A stretch of DNA of 64,000 nt from contig JARFXP010000002.1 in assembly GCA_029194675.1 (NCBI GenBank), forward strand, positions 682,001 through 746,000. The letters run 5' to 3'. Position numbers and translations under genes: made by a program. The first letter of the stretch is position 1. Every line of letters starts with the position of its first letter. This document shows, one piece after another, positions 17,003 to 27,361 of this stretch. The stretch comes from Nitrospira sp. GTDB taxonomy: Bacteria > Nitrospirota > Nitrospiria > Nitrospirales > Nitrospiraceae. Under the pieces are notes generated by a model. That model saw only the letters and a program-made list of their open reading frames with translations. It was not told where the DNA came from and made no database searches.

Positions 17003-17082
17003 AGTTTCAAGTTGAAAGTTCCAAGTTTCACGATGGAACCAGAAACCTGAGACTTGAAATCCGAAACGTGAAACCTGCCAAC
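17003..17082. repeat. Short-word inverted repeat before cheA
   Basis: A run of near-copies of agtttcaagt / gaaagttcc / aagtttcacg followed by the complementary words gaaacctgag / acttgaaatc / cgtgaaacct. The two halves can pair imperfectly. It belongs with the word clusters at 14888, 29368, 36490 and 39136. It lies in the 172-base gap between cheY2 and cheA. Confidence 0.6.
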
Positions 17083-17137
17083 GAAACGACGCACGTCTCG
17101 CTGAGTCAAACGGGCCTTCGGAAGGACAAAGCAGAAG

Positions 17138-19306
17138 ATGAGCAACGAGTTCGCACAATTTCAGGACGCGTTCTTTGAGGAGGCTGCCGAGCATCTCGCG
17201 GTCGTCGAAGAAGGGCTGCTGGAATTGGAACAGCATCCAGAGGATCTCGACCTGCTCAATAAGGTCTTTCGCTCGGCCCATTCGATCAAAGGCACAGCCG
17301 GCATGTTCGGCTTTCATGCGGTTGCGGAATTTACCCACAAGATGGAGACGTTGCTGGATTTACTGCGGAATGGGCGGAGGGCGGTTTCTCCCTCCATCGC
17401 GGGTCTCCTCTTAAGGGCAACCGATTGTTTGAAAGCGTTGATCCAATCAACGAAGTCAGGCGCGGCAATTGACGACGAAACAGTCCAGAGACTCGCTGGA
17501 GAGTTGGCCTCATCGAGAGCGTCGGACTCGCAGGCGTCGGCAGTGAATGTGAATAGGAAAAGTGCGCAACCTGTTTCAGACGAGAACTGTGGTGGAGATC
17601 AGACTTTTGTGATCAAGTGGACCCCTCCGGAATGGCTATTTCAACGAGGGCTCGACCCGCTTCAAACGTTCAAGGAACTAAAAAGCATTGGTGTCCTGAC
17701 CGGAGTCACGCTCGATATGTCTCGACTACCGGGTCTTGACTGCATCGATCCGGAGACCTGCTACCTGTCATGGACCATGCAACTGACAACGAGCAAGGAT
17801 CAGAAGGTAATCGAGTCCGTCTTTGAATTTGTCAGAGGAGACAGCGCGTTATCAATTCGGCCGATTGAAGGCGCGGGAGACCGATCGCAGAACCTTGTAA
17901 CGGAGGCAGGCTTCTCTGTCGAACCAGAAGACCCCAAACCGCTCGGGCAAATTCTCATGGAAGGCGGCTTGGTCTCTCCCGACGAGCTTGATCACGCTCT
18001 GGGACAACAAAAGCGGGTAGGCGAAATTCTTGTCGAGCAAAATGTGGTCACCCAGCAACAGGTCGAGCAGGCGCTGCAGAAACAACGTCAGCAGGAATCT
18101 GTCGCGCAGGCCAAAAAAACCGATGCCACATCCATCCGCGTTGATACGGCAAAGATTGACAAGCTTATCAACTTGGTGGGTGAGCTGATGATCACCCAGT
18201 CTATGTTGAGCGATTTGGGGGCTCGATTCGAGATGCGCCATTTGCCGGTGTTCTTGGAGCGCATGGTGGAACTGGAACGGAACACTCGAGAAATTCAAGA
18301 ACGTGTCATGAGCATTCGCATGTTGCCCATCGGTACCGTATTTGCCAGGTTTCCTCGGCTTGTGCGAGACCTTTCGACCAAAACAGGCAAGAAAATCCAA
18401 CTCATCCTGTCCGGAGAAGAGACGGAATTGGACAAGACGGTCATCGAATCCATCGGCGATCCGCTCATACACTTGGTAAGGAACTCGGCCGATCACGGAT
18501 TGGAGACTCCGGATGAGCGATTGGACAATAATAAGCAAGAGGTCGGGACGATCCGGCTCAGCGCGTTCCATGAGGGCGGAAATATCTGCATCACCGTGGA
18601 AGACGATGGGCGTGGATTGGACCGCGACAAGATTTTGGCGAAGGCGAATAAGCAAGGCTTGATCAGCGAGAACGATAACCTGACTGACGATCAAATTTGG
18701 CCGTTGATCTTCAAGCCAGGGTTTTCCACCGCGGAGACAATAACGGACGTGTCCGGTCGTGGTGTGGGTATGGATGTGGTAAAGCGAAACATCGAAAGTC
18801 TGGGAGGGACGGTCGGTATCAAAACCACCAAAGGCAAGGGTGCCACGTTCATACTCAAGCTGCCGCTGACGTTGGCGATCATTGACGGCATGACGGTGCG
18901 GGTCGGCAAGGAAACCTACATCGTGCCGCTGCTGTCCATACTCGAGTCGATCCAGCCCAAAGCCGAATTGACCAAGACCGTGGTCGGCAAGGGCGAACTC
19001 ATTAATGTTCGAAGTACGTACATCCCGATAGTGCGATTGTACGAAGTCTTCGCGAGCGAGCCCCAGTATACGGATCCCAAGGAGGCAATTCTGCTCATTC
19101 TGGAGACGGAAGGGGAACGGGTGGCGATTATGGTGGATGAAATTCTTGGACAACAGCAGGTTGTCATCAAAAGCATGGAGCAGAATTTTCGCAAGGTCGA
19201 AGGCATCGCCGGCGCAACGATTCTTGGAGACGGCAGGGTCGGGTTCATTGTCGATGTGCGTGGCGTGCTTGAAATCGCTCGCCACGGCAGCCCGGTTGCG
19301 GCGTAA
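17138..19306 (+). CDS. cheA: Chemotaxis histidine kinase CheA
   Basis: 722 residues. Hpt domain at 1-105 with H48 in RSAHSIKGTAG. A P2-like domain at about 155-245 is of the Geobacter type. Dimerisation starts at about 330 (DKLINLVGELMITQSML). The ATPase has HLVRNSADHGLE, DDGRGLD and SGRGVGMDVVKRNIESLGG, and a CheW-like P5 domain closes the protein. Unusually, residues 268-316 hold two 24-residue MshEN-like motifs (LGQILMEGGLVSPDEL; RVGEILVEQNVVTQQQ), a fold that binds c-di-GMP in MshE. CheA receives receptor signals through CheW and phosphorylates CheY and CheB. Confidence 0.95.
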   Translation: MSNEFAQFQDAFFEEAAEHLAVVEEGLLELEQHPEDLDLLNKVFRSAHSIKGTAGMFGFHAVAEFTHKMETLLDLLRNGRRAVSPSIAGLLLRATDCLKALIQSTKSGAAIDDETVQRLAGELASSRASDSQASAVNVNRKSAQPVSDENCGGDQTFVIKWTPPEWLFQRGLDPLQTFKELKSIGVLTGVTLDMSRLPGLDCIDPETCYLSWTMQLTTSKDQKVIESVFEFVRGDSALSIRPIEGAGDRSQNLVTEAGFSVEPEDPKPLGQILMEGGLVSPDELDHALGQQKRVGEILVEQNVVTQQQVEQALQKQRQQESVAQAKKTDATSIRVDTAKIDKLINLVGELMITQSMLSDLGARFEMRHLPVFLERMVELERNTREIQERVMSIRMLPIGTVFARFPRLVRDLSTKTGKKIQLILSGEETELDKTVIESIGDPLIHLVRNSADHGLETPDERLDNNKQEVGTIRLSAFHEGGNICITVEDDGRGLDRDKILAKANKQGLISENDNLTDDQIWPLIFKPGFSTAETITDVSGRGVGMDVVKRNIESLGGTVGIKTTKGKGATFILKLPLTLAIIDGMTVRVGKETYIVPLLSILESIQPKAELTKTVVGKGELINVRSTYIPIVRLYEVFASEPQYTDPKEAILLILETEGERVAIMVDEILGQQQVVIKSMEQNFRKVEGIAGATILGDGRVGFIVDVRGVLEIARHGSPVAA

Positions 19307-19528
19307 TCTTTCTGATGCCATCCCAGCGGTCGACTTGAAATCTGTATGCGATTTCAAGGAGGGCGATTTCAATGCGCTGTCCATTCCGAGGATGCGGGAA
19401 GGCTTTCTAAAGGACGACCGATATATCTGTGACCGTATGTATAGTGCAGAAATCTGGACGGGCACCGACTTGCCGGATCAAGCAGCGATGCTGAAGAGCC
19501 GGAGAGACAATCGTGAAAGGAGCATTCC

Positions 19529-20059
19529 ATGTCAGGAATGGCTACGGACAAGAAATTCAATGATCTTCGCCGGCATGCGGCGTCGCAACTGGACGGCGGT
19601 CAGTTTTTGACATTCAGTCTAGGAGAAGAGCTCTATGGTGTCGATATTCTCCGTGTGCAGGAGATCAAGGGGTATGCGGCCGTGACCAAAATTCCCAATA
19701 CACCGCCTCATATCAAGGGAGTTGTGAATCTGCGCGGAACCATCGTGCCCATCGTCGAGCTACGGACCAAATTCGGTATGCCGACAATCGACTACACGGC
19801 GTTTACCGTCATCATCGTGGTGGTGGTGCGGGACAAAGTGATGGGGTTGGTGGTTGATGCGGTATCGGACGTGCTCGACATCGAGAAAAAGGATATTCAG
19901 TCGGCGCCGGATTTCGGGAATAAAGTCGACGTGACGTTCTTAAACGGGATTGGAAAGTCCGGTGACAAACTGGTGTCGCTGTTGGACATCGACCGATTGT
20001 TACTGGATTCAGCCGGGAAAGATTCATCGATGGATTTACCTGTGGCGGCCGCAACGTAA
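19529..20059 (+). CDS. cheW: Chemotaxis coupling protein CheW
   Basis: 176 residues. FLTFSLGEELYGVDILRVQE, then IPNTPPHIKGVVNLRGTIVP and FTVIIVVVV, are typical CheW. It bridges receptor and CheA. AAAGGAG lies six bases before ATG. The 220-base gap after cheA shows no gene. Confidence 0.95.
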   Translation: MSGMATDKKFNDLRRHAASQLDGGQFLTFSLGEELYGVDILRVQEIKGYAAVTKIPNTPPHIKGVVNLRGTIVPIVELRTKFGMPTIDYTAFTVIIVVVVRDKVMGLVVDAVSDVLDIEKKDIQSAPDFGNKVDVTFLNGIGKSGDKLVSLLDIDRLLLDSAGKDSSMDLPVAAAT

Positions 20060-20395
20060 GGAGTCGGACCGAGCGCCATGTCCGGTTACTAAGCCGGCGG
20101 CCATGCCATAGCGGAAAGTGATCCTTTATGGCAAAACGTGAACGAAGATCTGGTCAGCCGCCGGTCTCAAAACAGATTCGATCATCATCGGAGCGTCGGC
20201 AGTAAATCGAGATGCGAGCGTACGAGTTGTGTACAGCCCGTGGCTATCGACAGGGCTATGATCTCGATGATTGGCTCGATGCCGAACGAGAAATCGACCG
20301 CGCGACGTAGCCTCCCTCTCTTCCTTTCGTCTATACCGTATTATCAATTAGTTGATTTGAGCAGGGGCTTGCGTAGGGCCATATGGATTTGACGG
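20060..20395 (+). other. Gene-free stretch between cheW and the histidine kinase
   Basis: 336 bases without a convincing gene. A frame of 84 codons (20138-20392) has arginine/serine-rich, shadow-like composition. An AT-richer patch near 20335-20360 (tataccgtattatcaattag) may hold the kinase promoter, but no confident -35 was found. Confidence 0.3.
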
Positions 20396-23089
20396 ATGAT
20401 GCATGGCGCGTTATCCTGCCGTCCCGTGACCAATCACGGTTGTCAGACGACCACTGAAGCTAGTGTCAGTCCCCATCGAAGTTATAGCCCTCCATCTCCA
20501 AGCATTCTCGGTCCTTCGATCATAGGCCTTGTCGCGTTTCTTGGCTTCAATGGCTTCTACCTTGCTATCTCAGGGCAGGCTTCCATGACGATTCTCCACG
20601 TATCGACCCTTGCAGGCTTTTGTCTTATGTTGGCGGGACTGTGCCGGTGGATCAGCAGGTTTCCATCTGAAGCTGCCCCGACTGAAGAACGATTTCGCCG
20701 TCTCTTCGAATATGCCGCTGTCGCTATGGCGATTGTCGACTCCGACAAACGGTTCGTCCATGTGAATCGGGCGTACTCCGAGCTGCTCGGATACGACACA
20801 CTCGAGCTTCTCGGCAGACCCTTCACTATGGTGGCGCATCCGGAAGATCTACCGGAACATCTTGTATTGTGGGACGAGGTGTTTCGTCGCAACGAGTGTT
20901 CAAGTGCTGAAGACAAGCGGTACATCCATAAAGACGGCCGTGTCATCTGGGTCCGAGTGACGGCCAATCTATTTAAACCATCGGATGGTACGGCACCTCT
21001 CGTCATGGCCGTCGTCGAAAACATCATCGAACGCAAGCAGGCAGAACAGGTTCTACGGCAAAACGAAGCGCGATTGATCGAAGCGATTCCTCAGCAGGTC
21101 TGGACCGCCCGTCCGGACGGCACATTAGATTATGTGAGCCGGCGCGTGCTGGAGTATTTCGATGTTCCGGCAGAGCGACTGCTCGATTGGGAATGGCAGT
21201 CTGTGCTCCATCCTGACGACCTGCCTGCCTGTATGACGGCGTGGACTGCTTCTCTGCAGACTGGGGAACCCTATGAGATTGAGTTTCGTCTCAGACAGGC
21301 GGGTATCGGCACCTATCGCTGGCATCTGACCCGCGCCCTGCCGATGAGAGACGAAGCAGGTCGGATCGTCAAGTGGATTGGGACAAACACTGACATTACC
21401 GGACGCCGACAGGCCGAAGAAGCCATTCGGGAAAGCGAGGAACGGTTTCGAGTCCTTGCCGACACGGCGCCGGTTCTAATCTGGATGTCAGGCCTCGACA
21501 AACACGTCAGCTATTTCAATACCCGCTGGCTGGAATACACCGGCCGAACTATGGAAAAAGAGCTGGGAGGGGGTTGGGTCGAGGGGGTGCATCCTGATGA
21601 CGTTGATCGCTGCTGGAATATCTATTCTGAAGCGTTCGATCGCTGTGAGCCCTTTGAGCTGGAATACCGCTTACGAAAGGCCGATGGGCAGTACGGCTGG
21701 TTGCATGAGAGCGGTGCGCCTCGGTTCCTTCCGGGCGGAACGTTTGCTGGCTACCATGGCGCCTGCATTGACATTACGGCGCGAAAGCTGGCGGAGGCGG
21801 AGCTGCGACGAGTGCATGATGAATTAGAGCAGCGGGTCAGTGAACGGACCGCGCAGCTGGCGCTGGCCAATCGATCTCTTCAAGACGAGATTGCCGAGCG
21901 GAAGTACGTGGAGGAGGCGGTACGCGACAGCGAACTGCGGTACAAGCTGCTGACGGAGGCGACGTTCGACGGTATCGCCATTCACGATCAGGGGATCCTG
22001 ATCGAGGTGAATACCGGTTTGGAGCGGATATTCGGGTACGGACCGGGTGAACTCATCGGCCGATCCCTATGGGATCTCGTCGCCGACGAATCCCGCGATC
22101 TGGTCCTGGCCAATATGCAGAACGGCGTGAACGGGCCCTACGAAGCCATGGGGCGTCGCAAAGACGGTTCCACTTTTCCTGGTGAAGTCGTAGTCAGGCC
22201 CTGTCGTTATCGTGGGAAGGGAGTTCGACTGGTGGCGGGCCGTGACATTACCGAGCGCAAGCACTTGGAGGCGGAGCGGTTCCGCCATACGGAAGAGCTG
22301 GAGCAACAGATTGCCGAACGGACCGCCGAGATCGCCAAGCTGGAATCGCAGCGGGCGCAGACGGAAAAACTGGCGGCGATGGGCCGCTTAGCCGCCGGGG
22401 TCGCGCATGAAATCAATAACCCGATTGCCGGGATCAAGAACGCCTTTACGCTCGTGAAACAGGCGGTAGATCCTGCCCATCCTCACGCCGAATTCGTCGG
22501 CATGATCGATCGTGAGATCGCTCGCGTCGCATCCATCGTCCAGAACATGTATCAACTCTATCGACCGGAGTCCGGCAAGGGGGAGACGGTGGAACTCCAG
22601 TCGATGATGAACGACATCGAGGCGCTTTTCTTCAAACGGCTGCAACAGCGCCGGCTCGATCTGGCGATCGATGTGGATCCGGGTATCGACCGGCTCCGCG
22701 TACCGCGAGGGGATTTGCTGCAAGTCCTGCTGAATCTGCTGAATAATGCCATCGATTGTTCCAGCGACAGCGGTACGGTCACACTGGCTATCCGTGCGGA
22801 GCCGGATACGATACGGATTGCCGTGTCCGACCAAGGGCCAGGCATTCCCCCAGAGCACTTCCCGCACATCTTCGACCCCTTCTTTACGACAAAGACGGGG
22901 GGAGACCAAAAAGGCATGGGGCTGGGGCTTTCCGTCTCTCAGAGCCTGGTGATGGCGATGGGCGGCAAGATCGAAGTTCAGACTCAGCCGAATGACGGAT
23001 CGACGTTTTCGGTCCTCTTACCGCGCCACACGGCTGTGGCTTGTACGCAAAATCAATCAGATATCATGAAGGAGGTCGTGACCCCATGA
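20396..23089 (+). CDS. Membrane-anchored four-PAS sensor histidine kinase
   Basis: 897 residues. Two hydrophobic helices near residues 39-60 and 64-84, with almost no periplasmic part, so sensing is probably by the PAS domains. Four PAS domains follow, each with a PAC tail: RRLFEYAAVAMAIVDS, IEAIPQQVWTARPDG, LADTAPVLIWMSG and LLTEATFDGIAIHDQG. Coiled-coil linkers join them. HisKA has H671 in GVAHEINNPIAG. The ATPase has LLNLLNNAID, DQGPGIPPEHF and GMGLGLSVSQSLV. Its stop overlaps the response regulator start (ATGA at 23086), so the two form a two-component pair. The first ATG is the assumed start. Confidence 0.9.
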   Translation: MMHGALSCRPVTNHGCQTTTEASVSPHRSYSPPSPSILGPSIIGLVAFLGFNGFYLAISGQASMTILHVSTLAGFCLMLAGLCRWISRFPSEAAPTEERFRRLFEYAAVAMAIVDSDKRFVHVNRAYSELLGYDTLELLGRPFTMVAHPEDLPEHLVLWDEVFRRNECSSAEDKRYIHKDGRVIWVRVTANLFKPSDGTAPLVMAVVENIIERKQAEQVLRQNEARLIEAIPQQVWTARPDGTLDYVSRRVLEYFDVPAERLLDWEWQSVLHPDDLPACMTAWTASLQTGEPYEIEFRLRQAGIGTYRWHLTRALPMRDEAGRIVKWIGTNTDITGRRQAEEAIRESEERFRVLADTAPVLIWMSGLDKHVSYFNTRWLEYTGRTMEKELGGGWVEGVHPDDVDRCWNIYSEAFDRCEPFELEYRLRKADGQYGWLHESGAPRFLPGGTFAGYHGACIDITARKLAEAELRRVHDELEQRVSERTAQLALANRSLQDEIAERKYVEEAVRDSELRYKLLTEATFDGIAIHDQGILIEVNTGLERIFGYGPGELIGRSLWDLVADESRDLVLANMQNGVNGPYEAMGRRKDGSTFPGEVVVRPCRYRGKGVRLVAGRDITERKHLEAERFRHTEELEQQIAERTAEIAKLESQRAQTEKLAAMGRLAAGVAHEINNPIAGIKNAFTLVKQAVDPAHPHAEFVGMIDREIARVASIVQNMYQLYRPESGKGETVELQSMMNDIEALFFKRLQQRRLDLAIDVDPGIDRLRVPRGDLLQVLLNLLNNAIDCSSDSGTVTLAIRAEPDTIRIAVSDQGPGIPPEHFPHIFDPFFTTKTGGDQKGMGLGLSVSQSLVMAMGGKIEVQTQPNDGSTFSVLLPRHTAVACTQNQSDIMKEVVTP

Positions 23090-23844
23090 TCACTGAGGCA
23101 CCACGGGTATTGCTCGCCGATGATGAAGAAACGTTTCGTCGCTCGACGGCGCGGCTTTTGGAGCAAGAGGGGTATCATTGCGATTGCGCCCAAGACTCGC
23201 AGGAAGCAAGTACGCTCCTGACGAGTCAGCATGATGCCCTCATTACGGATATTCGTATGCCAGGCAATATGCAATTCGAATTTCTCCGGGATGTCCGCAC
23301 CCGGTTCCCTTCGCTTCCGATCGTGCTCGTGACCGGCTACCCCTCGGTCCAAACTGCCGTGGAATCACTCCGCATGTCGTTCACGGACTACTTGCTGAAG
23401 CCGGTCGATTGGCCGGATTTGCTTCGTGCGGTAGGCGAAGCCGTGAAGAGGACCAGCCTTCTGCGTATGACCGCTGCGGTTCGAGAAGAAGCGAGTCGAC
23501 TGGTTGCTTCCTTGGAACATGTGCAGGAGAACCTGCCTCGACTGGGAAGCGGGGCCAACGAACGAGAACTGGCATGGTCGCTCGATGCGTTCCTTTCCCA
23601 GAGTTTCGCACAGATGGCCGTCTTGTCTTCCAGGATTCGGTCAGTTCTGACGAGCCAATTGCAAGGCGGTGCTGAGGAACCTACGGATGTTTGCCGTACG
23701 ATGCAATGTCCAAGACTGGATGCGTATCGGGAGGCGCTTGAGAGTACGGTTGAGGTGCTGGTGCAGACCAAGCACCCTTTACGATCCCAGGACCTAGCAC
23801 TTTTACGGAGTAAAATCCAACAGTTACTCCGCGAGGATGCATGA
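23086..23844 (+). CDS. Response regulator with unassigned helical C-terminus
   Basis: 252 residues. The receiver domain is VLLADDEETFRRS with phosphorylation site D55 in LITDIRMPG and Lys in YLLKPVDWP. AAGGAGG lies inside the end of the kinase gene and the ATG overlaps its stop. After residue ~125 come about 120 helical residues (VREEASRLVASLEHVQENL; LDAFLSQSFAQMAVLSSRI) with no DNA-binding or enzymatic motif. It may act by protein contact, or the tail may be a dimerisation or Hpt-like helical bundle. Confidence 0.88.
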   Translation: MITEAPRVLLADDEETFRRSTARLLEQEGYHCDCAQDSQEASTLLTSQHDALITDIRMPGNMQFEFLRDVRTRFPSLPIVLVTGYPSVQTAVESLRMSFTDYLLKPVDWPDLLRAVGEAVKRTSLLRMTAAVREEASRLVASLEHVQENLPRLGSGANERELAWSLDAFLSQSFAQMAVLSSRIRSVLTSQLQGGAEEPTDVCRTMQCPRLDAYREALESTVEVLVQTKHPLRSQDLALLRSKIQQLLREDA

Positions 23845-24025
23845 ATTCAGAATCGTCTCCCATTCCGTCGATTGCCGGGTCGACATCGTGACCAATCCGG
23901 CATCGCTCGCGAAGGGCGGTCGCTCCTCACGCATGTAAGGATTGCGTCGGCGGTGTTCTTCCCGAAGCACTCCTTCCCAAGGCTTTCCGCTTTTCCTGAC
24001 CGCGGGCTCGTCTACCGTCACCACT

Positions 24026-24051
24026 TAAGGTTTCCCATCCCGAACCGATAG
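24026..24051 (+). promoter_or_regulatory. Candidate sigma-28 promoter of the chemoreceptor
   Basis: TAAGGTTT matches 7 of 8 consensus -35 positions. After 10 bases comes ACCGATAG, matching 6 of 8 -10 positions. The spacer is one base short. The same -10 word occurs before cheR. Confidence 0.35.
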
Positions 24052-24159
24052 AGTGTGGGGCAAGACGTAGGCTGCCGATGTGAACGTTCGGCTTGAATCG
24101 CCTTAACGGGCAGGAGAGTGACCTGCAAACTGAAGGCGCACCCAGGAGACACTCGAAAC

Positions 24160-24185
24160 AAAGCGTCTCGTGGATGCGTTTTTTT
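24160..24185 (+). terminator. Possible intrinsic terminator or attenuator
   Basis: GCGTC and GATGC pair (one G-U) around the loop TCGTG and are followed by G and then seven T. The stem is short. It may end transcription from the kinase/regulator pair or attenuate the chemoreceptor leader. Confidence 0.4.
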
Positions 24186-24425
24186 ACTGGTGAACCGCAT
24201 CGCATTTGCAACCCCGCTGGACAAAAAGAGCGCGCCCGTGAACGAGTTCCCAATTTGTGGATCAAATTCAAATGGATTGCCACGTTTGAAATGATGGAAA
24301 TGCTCCCTGTGTGGTTTGGGCAGCGGCCATGTTCGGTGTGGCTCAGTTGAGCGCACGCAATGGAACGGGCATAGCAGACGCGGAGGTCCACGAAGGCCTG
24401 GCTGACGGAGCTTGAGGGAGGTCCT

Positions 24426-27197
24426 ATGAGCGAAAGGTTCAGTAATTTCAAGATCAGATCGAAACTGCTGTGCGGGTTCGGGGTCATCGGACTACTGCTC
24501 GTCATCATCGGCGGCTTGTCCATCGTGGGCATGAATCGGCTGAATGGGAACACGGAGTTTATCTATAAGACGAACGTGATGGGGGTCACGGTCATGGGTG
24601 ATCTGCGCGCACAGATGCTGCGCAGGAGCAACTTCGTCGTATGGCACATTCTGGCGAACGACTCGGCCACGATGGCCGCGCGGGAAAAGAGCATCGCGGA
24701 ACTCGACAGTGAAATAGAAGACCTCTTGGCGAAGTATGTCCCGCTCATCGTCACGGAACCTGAACAAAAGGTATTTGAAAAATTAAAGGCCGGGATCCCC
24801 GAGTATATGGAAGTCCGCAAGAAAGTGTTGCAACTCAGCAAGAACTTCAGCAAAGACGCGGCAGCAGAGGTTCAGAAGACCGAGCTGGCAGGGAAAATCG
24901 ACGTGCTCTATGACGCAGTCGACTGGTTGGTCGACGAAAACAAGAGACAAGCGGAGGAAAGTTATCGATCCGGCCACGATCTCAGCACGAACCTGAATTG
25001 GGGCATGGGGGTATTGAACATCAGCGCGATCCTCATCGGCGCATTCACCGTATGGTTTGTCTCCAAGCTGATCAGTAAGAACTTGCTGAATGTGCTTGAC
25101 GCGGCACATAAACTCCAAGGCGGCCAATTGACCCACCGCTCGACGGTCACGACACAGGACGAAATCGGAGAGTTGGCGCAGGCGTTCAATCAAATGGCCG
25201 AGGCGTTGGCCCAGGCAGCGGGCAAACAACAGGAGATGATGGAGGAGATGCAGGCACGCATCGACATCATGAACACCACAAGCATCGTTTCGGAAGCCGA
25301 CCTCAAGGGCGATATCCTCACCGCCAACGAGAAATATCGTGAAATCTCCAAGTACTCAGAAAATGAATTGATCGGTAGTCCGCACAGTATCACGCGCCAT
25401 CCGGACATGCCGAAGGAGACCTTCAAGGCCATGTGGAAAGCGATCGGCCGGGGAGAGATCTTTCGGGGCGTCATCAAGAACCGCGCGAAAGACGGTACAC
25501 CCTATTATGTCGATGCGGTGATCAAGCCGATCATGGGTTCGAACGGCAAACCCCGGAAATACTTGGGTGTGCGCTACGAAATCACGCAGTACGAGCTTGC
25601 GCGTCAGAACATGAAGGGCATCGTCGATGCGATAGATGCGTCCTACGCCACCATCGAGTTCGATCTCAAAGGCAACGTCCTCACGGCCAACAATGTGTTC
25701 TTGCAGACGATGGGCTACAGCCTGGACGAAATCAAGGGCAAGCACCACAGTCAGTTCGTCGAATCGTCGTATAGTGGATCGCCCGAGTATCGCGCCGTCT
25801 GGGAGAAGCTCGGGCGCGGCGAGCGAGAGGCCGGTCAGTACAAATGCATCACGAAGAGCGGCAAGGAGGTTTGGGTTCAGTCCAGTTACAACCCGGTCAT
25901 GGACGAGATGGGGCGGCCGTTCAAAGTGCTGCAATTGGCTGATGACATCACGGGACAGAAGCAGGCGCAGGTCGAAGTGGAAAAACTGATTGTCGCCGCG
26001 GCAGCCGGCCAGCTGTCGGAGCGCATCAAGGCCGATCGGTTCGAGGGTACGGCCAAGGTGCTCACCCAGAGTTTCAACCAGCTCCTTGATGCCGTCGCCA
26101 CGCCCTTGAACGAAGCCCAAGCCGTGCTCACCGCGTTGGCGAGCAACGATCTCACCAAGACGCTGACGGGGGTTTATCAGGGTGAATTCGAGCAGATGAA
26201 GACCAGCTTGAATGGCGCGCTGACGAATCTAGCCACGACGATCGCCGCCGTGCGTGAGTCGGTGGAGGCGGTGGCGACGGGTGCCGAAGAGATCACAAAG
26301 GGCAACGAAGACCTGTCGCAACGGACCAGCGAACAGGCCTCGGCGCTGGAAGAGACCAGTGCCTCAATGGAGGAGATGACGAGCACGGTGAGGCAGAACG
26401 CGGACAATGCCAAGCAGGCCAATCAACTGGCGGTGGCTGCTCGGGACACGGCGGACAAGGGCGGGGCGGTCACGAAACGGGCCGTGGATGCGATGGGGGA
26501 GATCAACAAGAGCAGCAAGAAGATTGCCGACATCATCACGGTGATCGACGAGATCGCATTCCAAACAAACCTTTTGGCATTGAACGCAGCGGTGGAGGCG
26601 GCGCGGGCGGGAGAACATGGGCGCGGGTTTGCCGTGGTGGCGGCGGAGGTGCGGAACCTGGCGCAGCGCTCGGCGACGGCGGCCAAGGAAATCAAGGGCC
26701 TGATCAACGAGTCGATTCAACGGGTGAACGACGGCAGCGAGCTGGTCAATCAGTCGGGGAAGACGCTGGAAGAAATTATGAGCGCGGTGAAGCGGGTGGG
26801 TGACATTATTGCTGAGATCACGGCGGCGTCGCAGGAACAGGCGAGCGGGATCGATCAGGTGAACAAGGCAATCATGGCGATGGACGAAACGACACAGCAG
26901 AATGCGGCCTTGGTGGAGGAGACCACGAGCGCCAGTCAGTCGATGAGGAGTCAAGCGGCGGAACTGCTGCGCCGAATGGCGTTGTTCAAGATCCAGAGGA
27001 TGTCTGAGGCAGAGAAAGCAGAGAACGTGGCAATCGCTAGTGTGAGGGAACATACTGCGCGGTCAATCGACCGCGCGTATAACCTTCGGGAACGGAAACT
27101 GGCATTGCGACCACCTCAAACGATTGCGCCAAAGAACGCCATGGTCGTTAGCGGAGGGGATGCCTCCCAGCGGTCGGAGGAGTTCGAAGAATTTTAA
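24426..27197 (+). CDS. Methyl-accepting chemotaxis protein with two PAS domains
   Basis: 923 residues. First membrane helix at about 14-37, four-helix-bundle periplasmic domain to ~185, second helix at ~194-214, then HAMP. Two Aer-like PAS domains follow ([40 protein letters not shown]), each with a PAC tail, then a second HAMP-like region and the signalling domain with tip [20 protein letters not shown]. The protein ends EFEEF, fitting the x-aromatic-x-x-aromatic pentapeptide that tethers CheR. It probably senses redox or an internal ligand through PAS as well as a periplasmic cue. cheR, cheD and cheB follow. Confidence 0.94.
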   Translation: MSERFSNFKIRSKLLCGFGVIGLLLVIIGGLSIVGMNRLNGNTEFIYKTNVMGVTVMGDLRAQMLRRSNFVVWHILANDSATMAAREKSIAELDSEIEDLLAKYVPLIVTEPEQKVFEKLKAGIPEYMEVRKKVLQLSKNFSKDAAAEVQKTELAGKIDVLYDAVDWLVDENKRQAEESYRSGHDLSTNLNWGMGVLNISAILIGAFTVWFVSKLISKNLLNVLDAAHKLQGGQLTHRSTVTTQDEIGELAQAFNQMAEALAQAAGKQQEMMEEMQARIDIMNTTSIVSEADLKGDILTANEKYREISKYSENELIGSPHSITRHPDMPKETFKAMWKAIGRGEIFRGVIKNRAKDGTPYYVDAVIKPIMGSNGKPRKYLGVRYEITQYELARQNMKGIVDAIDASYATIEFDLKGNVLTANNVFLQTMGYSLDEIKGKHHSQFVESSYSGSPEYRAVWEKLGRGEREAGQYKCITKSGKEVWVQSSYNPVMDEMGRPFKVLQLADDITGQKQAQVEVEKLIVAAAAGQLSERIKADRFEGTAKVLTQSFNQLLDAVATPLNEAQAVLTALASNDLTKTLTGVYQGEFEQMKTSLNGALTNLATTIAAVRESVEAVATGAEEITKGNEDLSQRTSEQASALEETSASMEEMTSTVRQNADNAKQANQLAVAARDTADKGGAVTKRAVDAMGEINKSSKKIADIITVIDEIAFQTNLLALNAAVEAARAGEHGRGFAVVAAEVRNLAQRSATAAKEIKGLINESIQRVNDGSELVNQSGKTLEEIMSAVKRVGDIIAEITAASQEQASGIDQVNKAIMAMDETTQQNAALVEETTSASQSMRSQAAELLRRMALFKIQRMSEAEKAENVAIASVREHTARSIDRAYNLRERKLALRPPQTIAPKNAMVVSGGDASQRSEEFEEF

Positions 27198-27361
27198 CGG
27201 GGGATTGCTCAGTCGAAACGGATCTCGGTAGGAGGTTCCCCTTCATGACATCACGTAGTTCTGTCTGGGCCTCAACCTAACCATCCGAAGGTTTGCGCAG
27301 AGTCGGATGCCGCATAGCACCTTCCGGCGTGCTCCATCAGCCTGTTTCCGTCCGCTTCGTT

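Larger units (their letters stand above)
23845..24425 (+). other. Long gene-free leader before the chemoreceptor gene
   Basis: 581 bases with no convincing gene. Three items were noted: a sigma-28-like pair at 24026-24051, a small hairpin with seven T at 24160-24185, and a good GAGGGAGG just before the ATG at 24426. If the promoter is used, the chemoreceptor mRNA has a ~365-base leader containing the hairpin. Confidence 0.4.

Noticed and set aside
14888-17082. CRISPR-like arrays in the short-word repeats
   Set aside because: The units are 7-9 bases, inexact and without unique spacers.
17852-19465. A 537-codon - strand frame opposite cheA
   Set aside because: Antisense shadow of cheA; His/Gln/Arg-rich with no motif.
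24120-24190. GEMM-type c-di-GMP riboswitch, suggested by GCAAAC near 24125
   Set aside because: The conserved GGGACGCAAAGCC half and the P1 pairing are missing.
24093-24350. An 85-codon frame in the leader of the chemoreceptor gene
   Set aside because: No ribosome binding site, odd composition and no motif.
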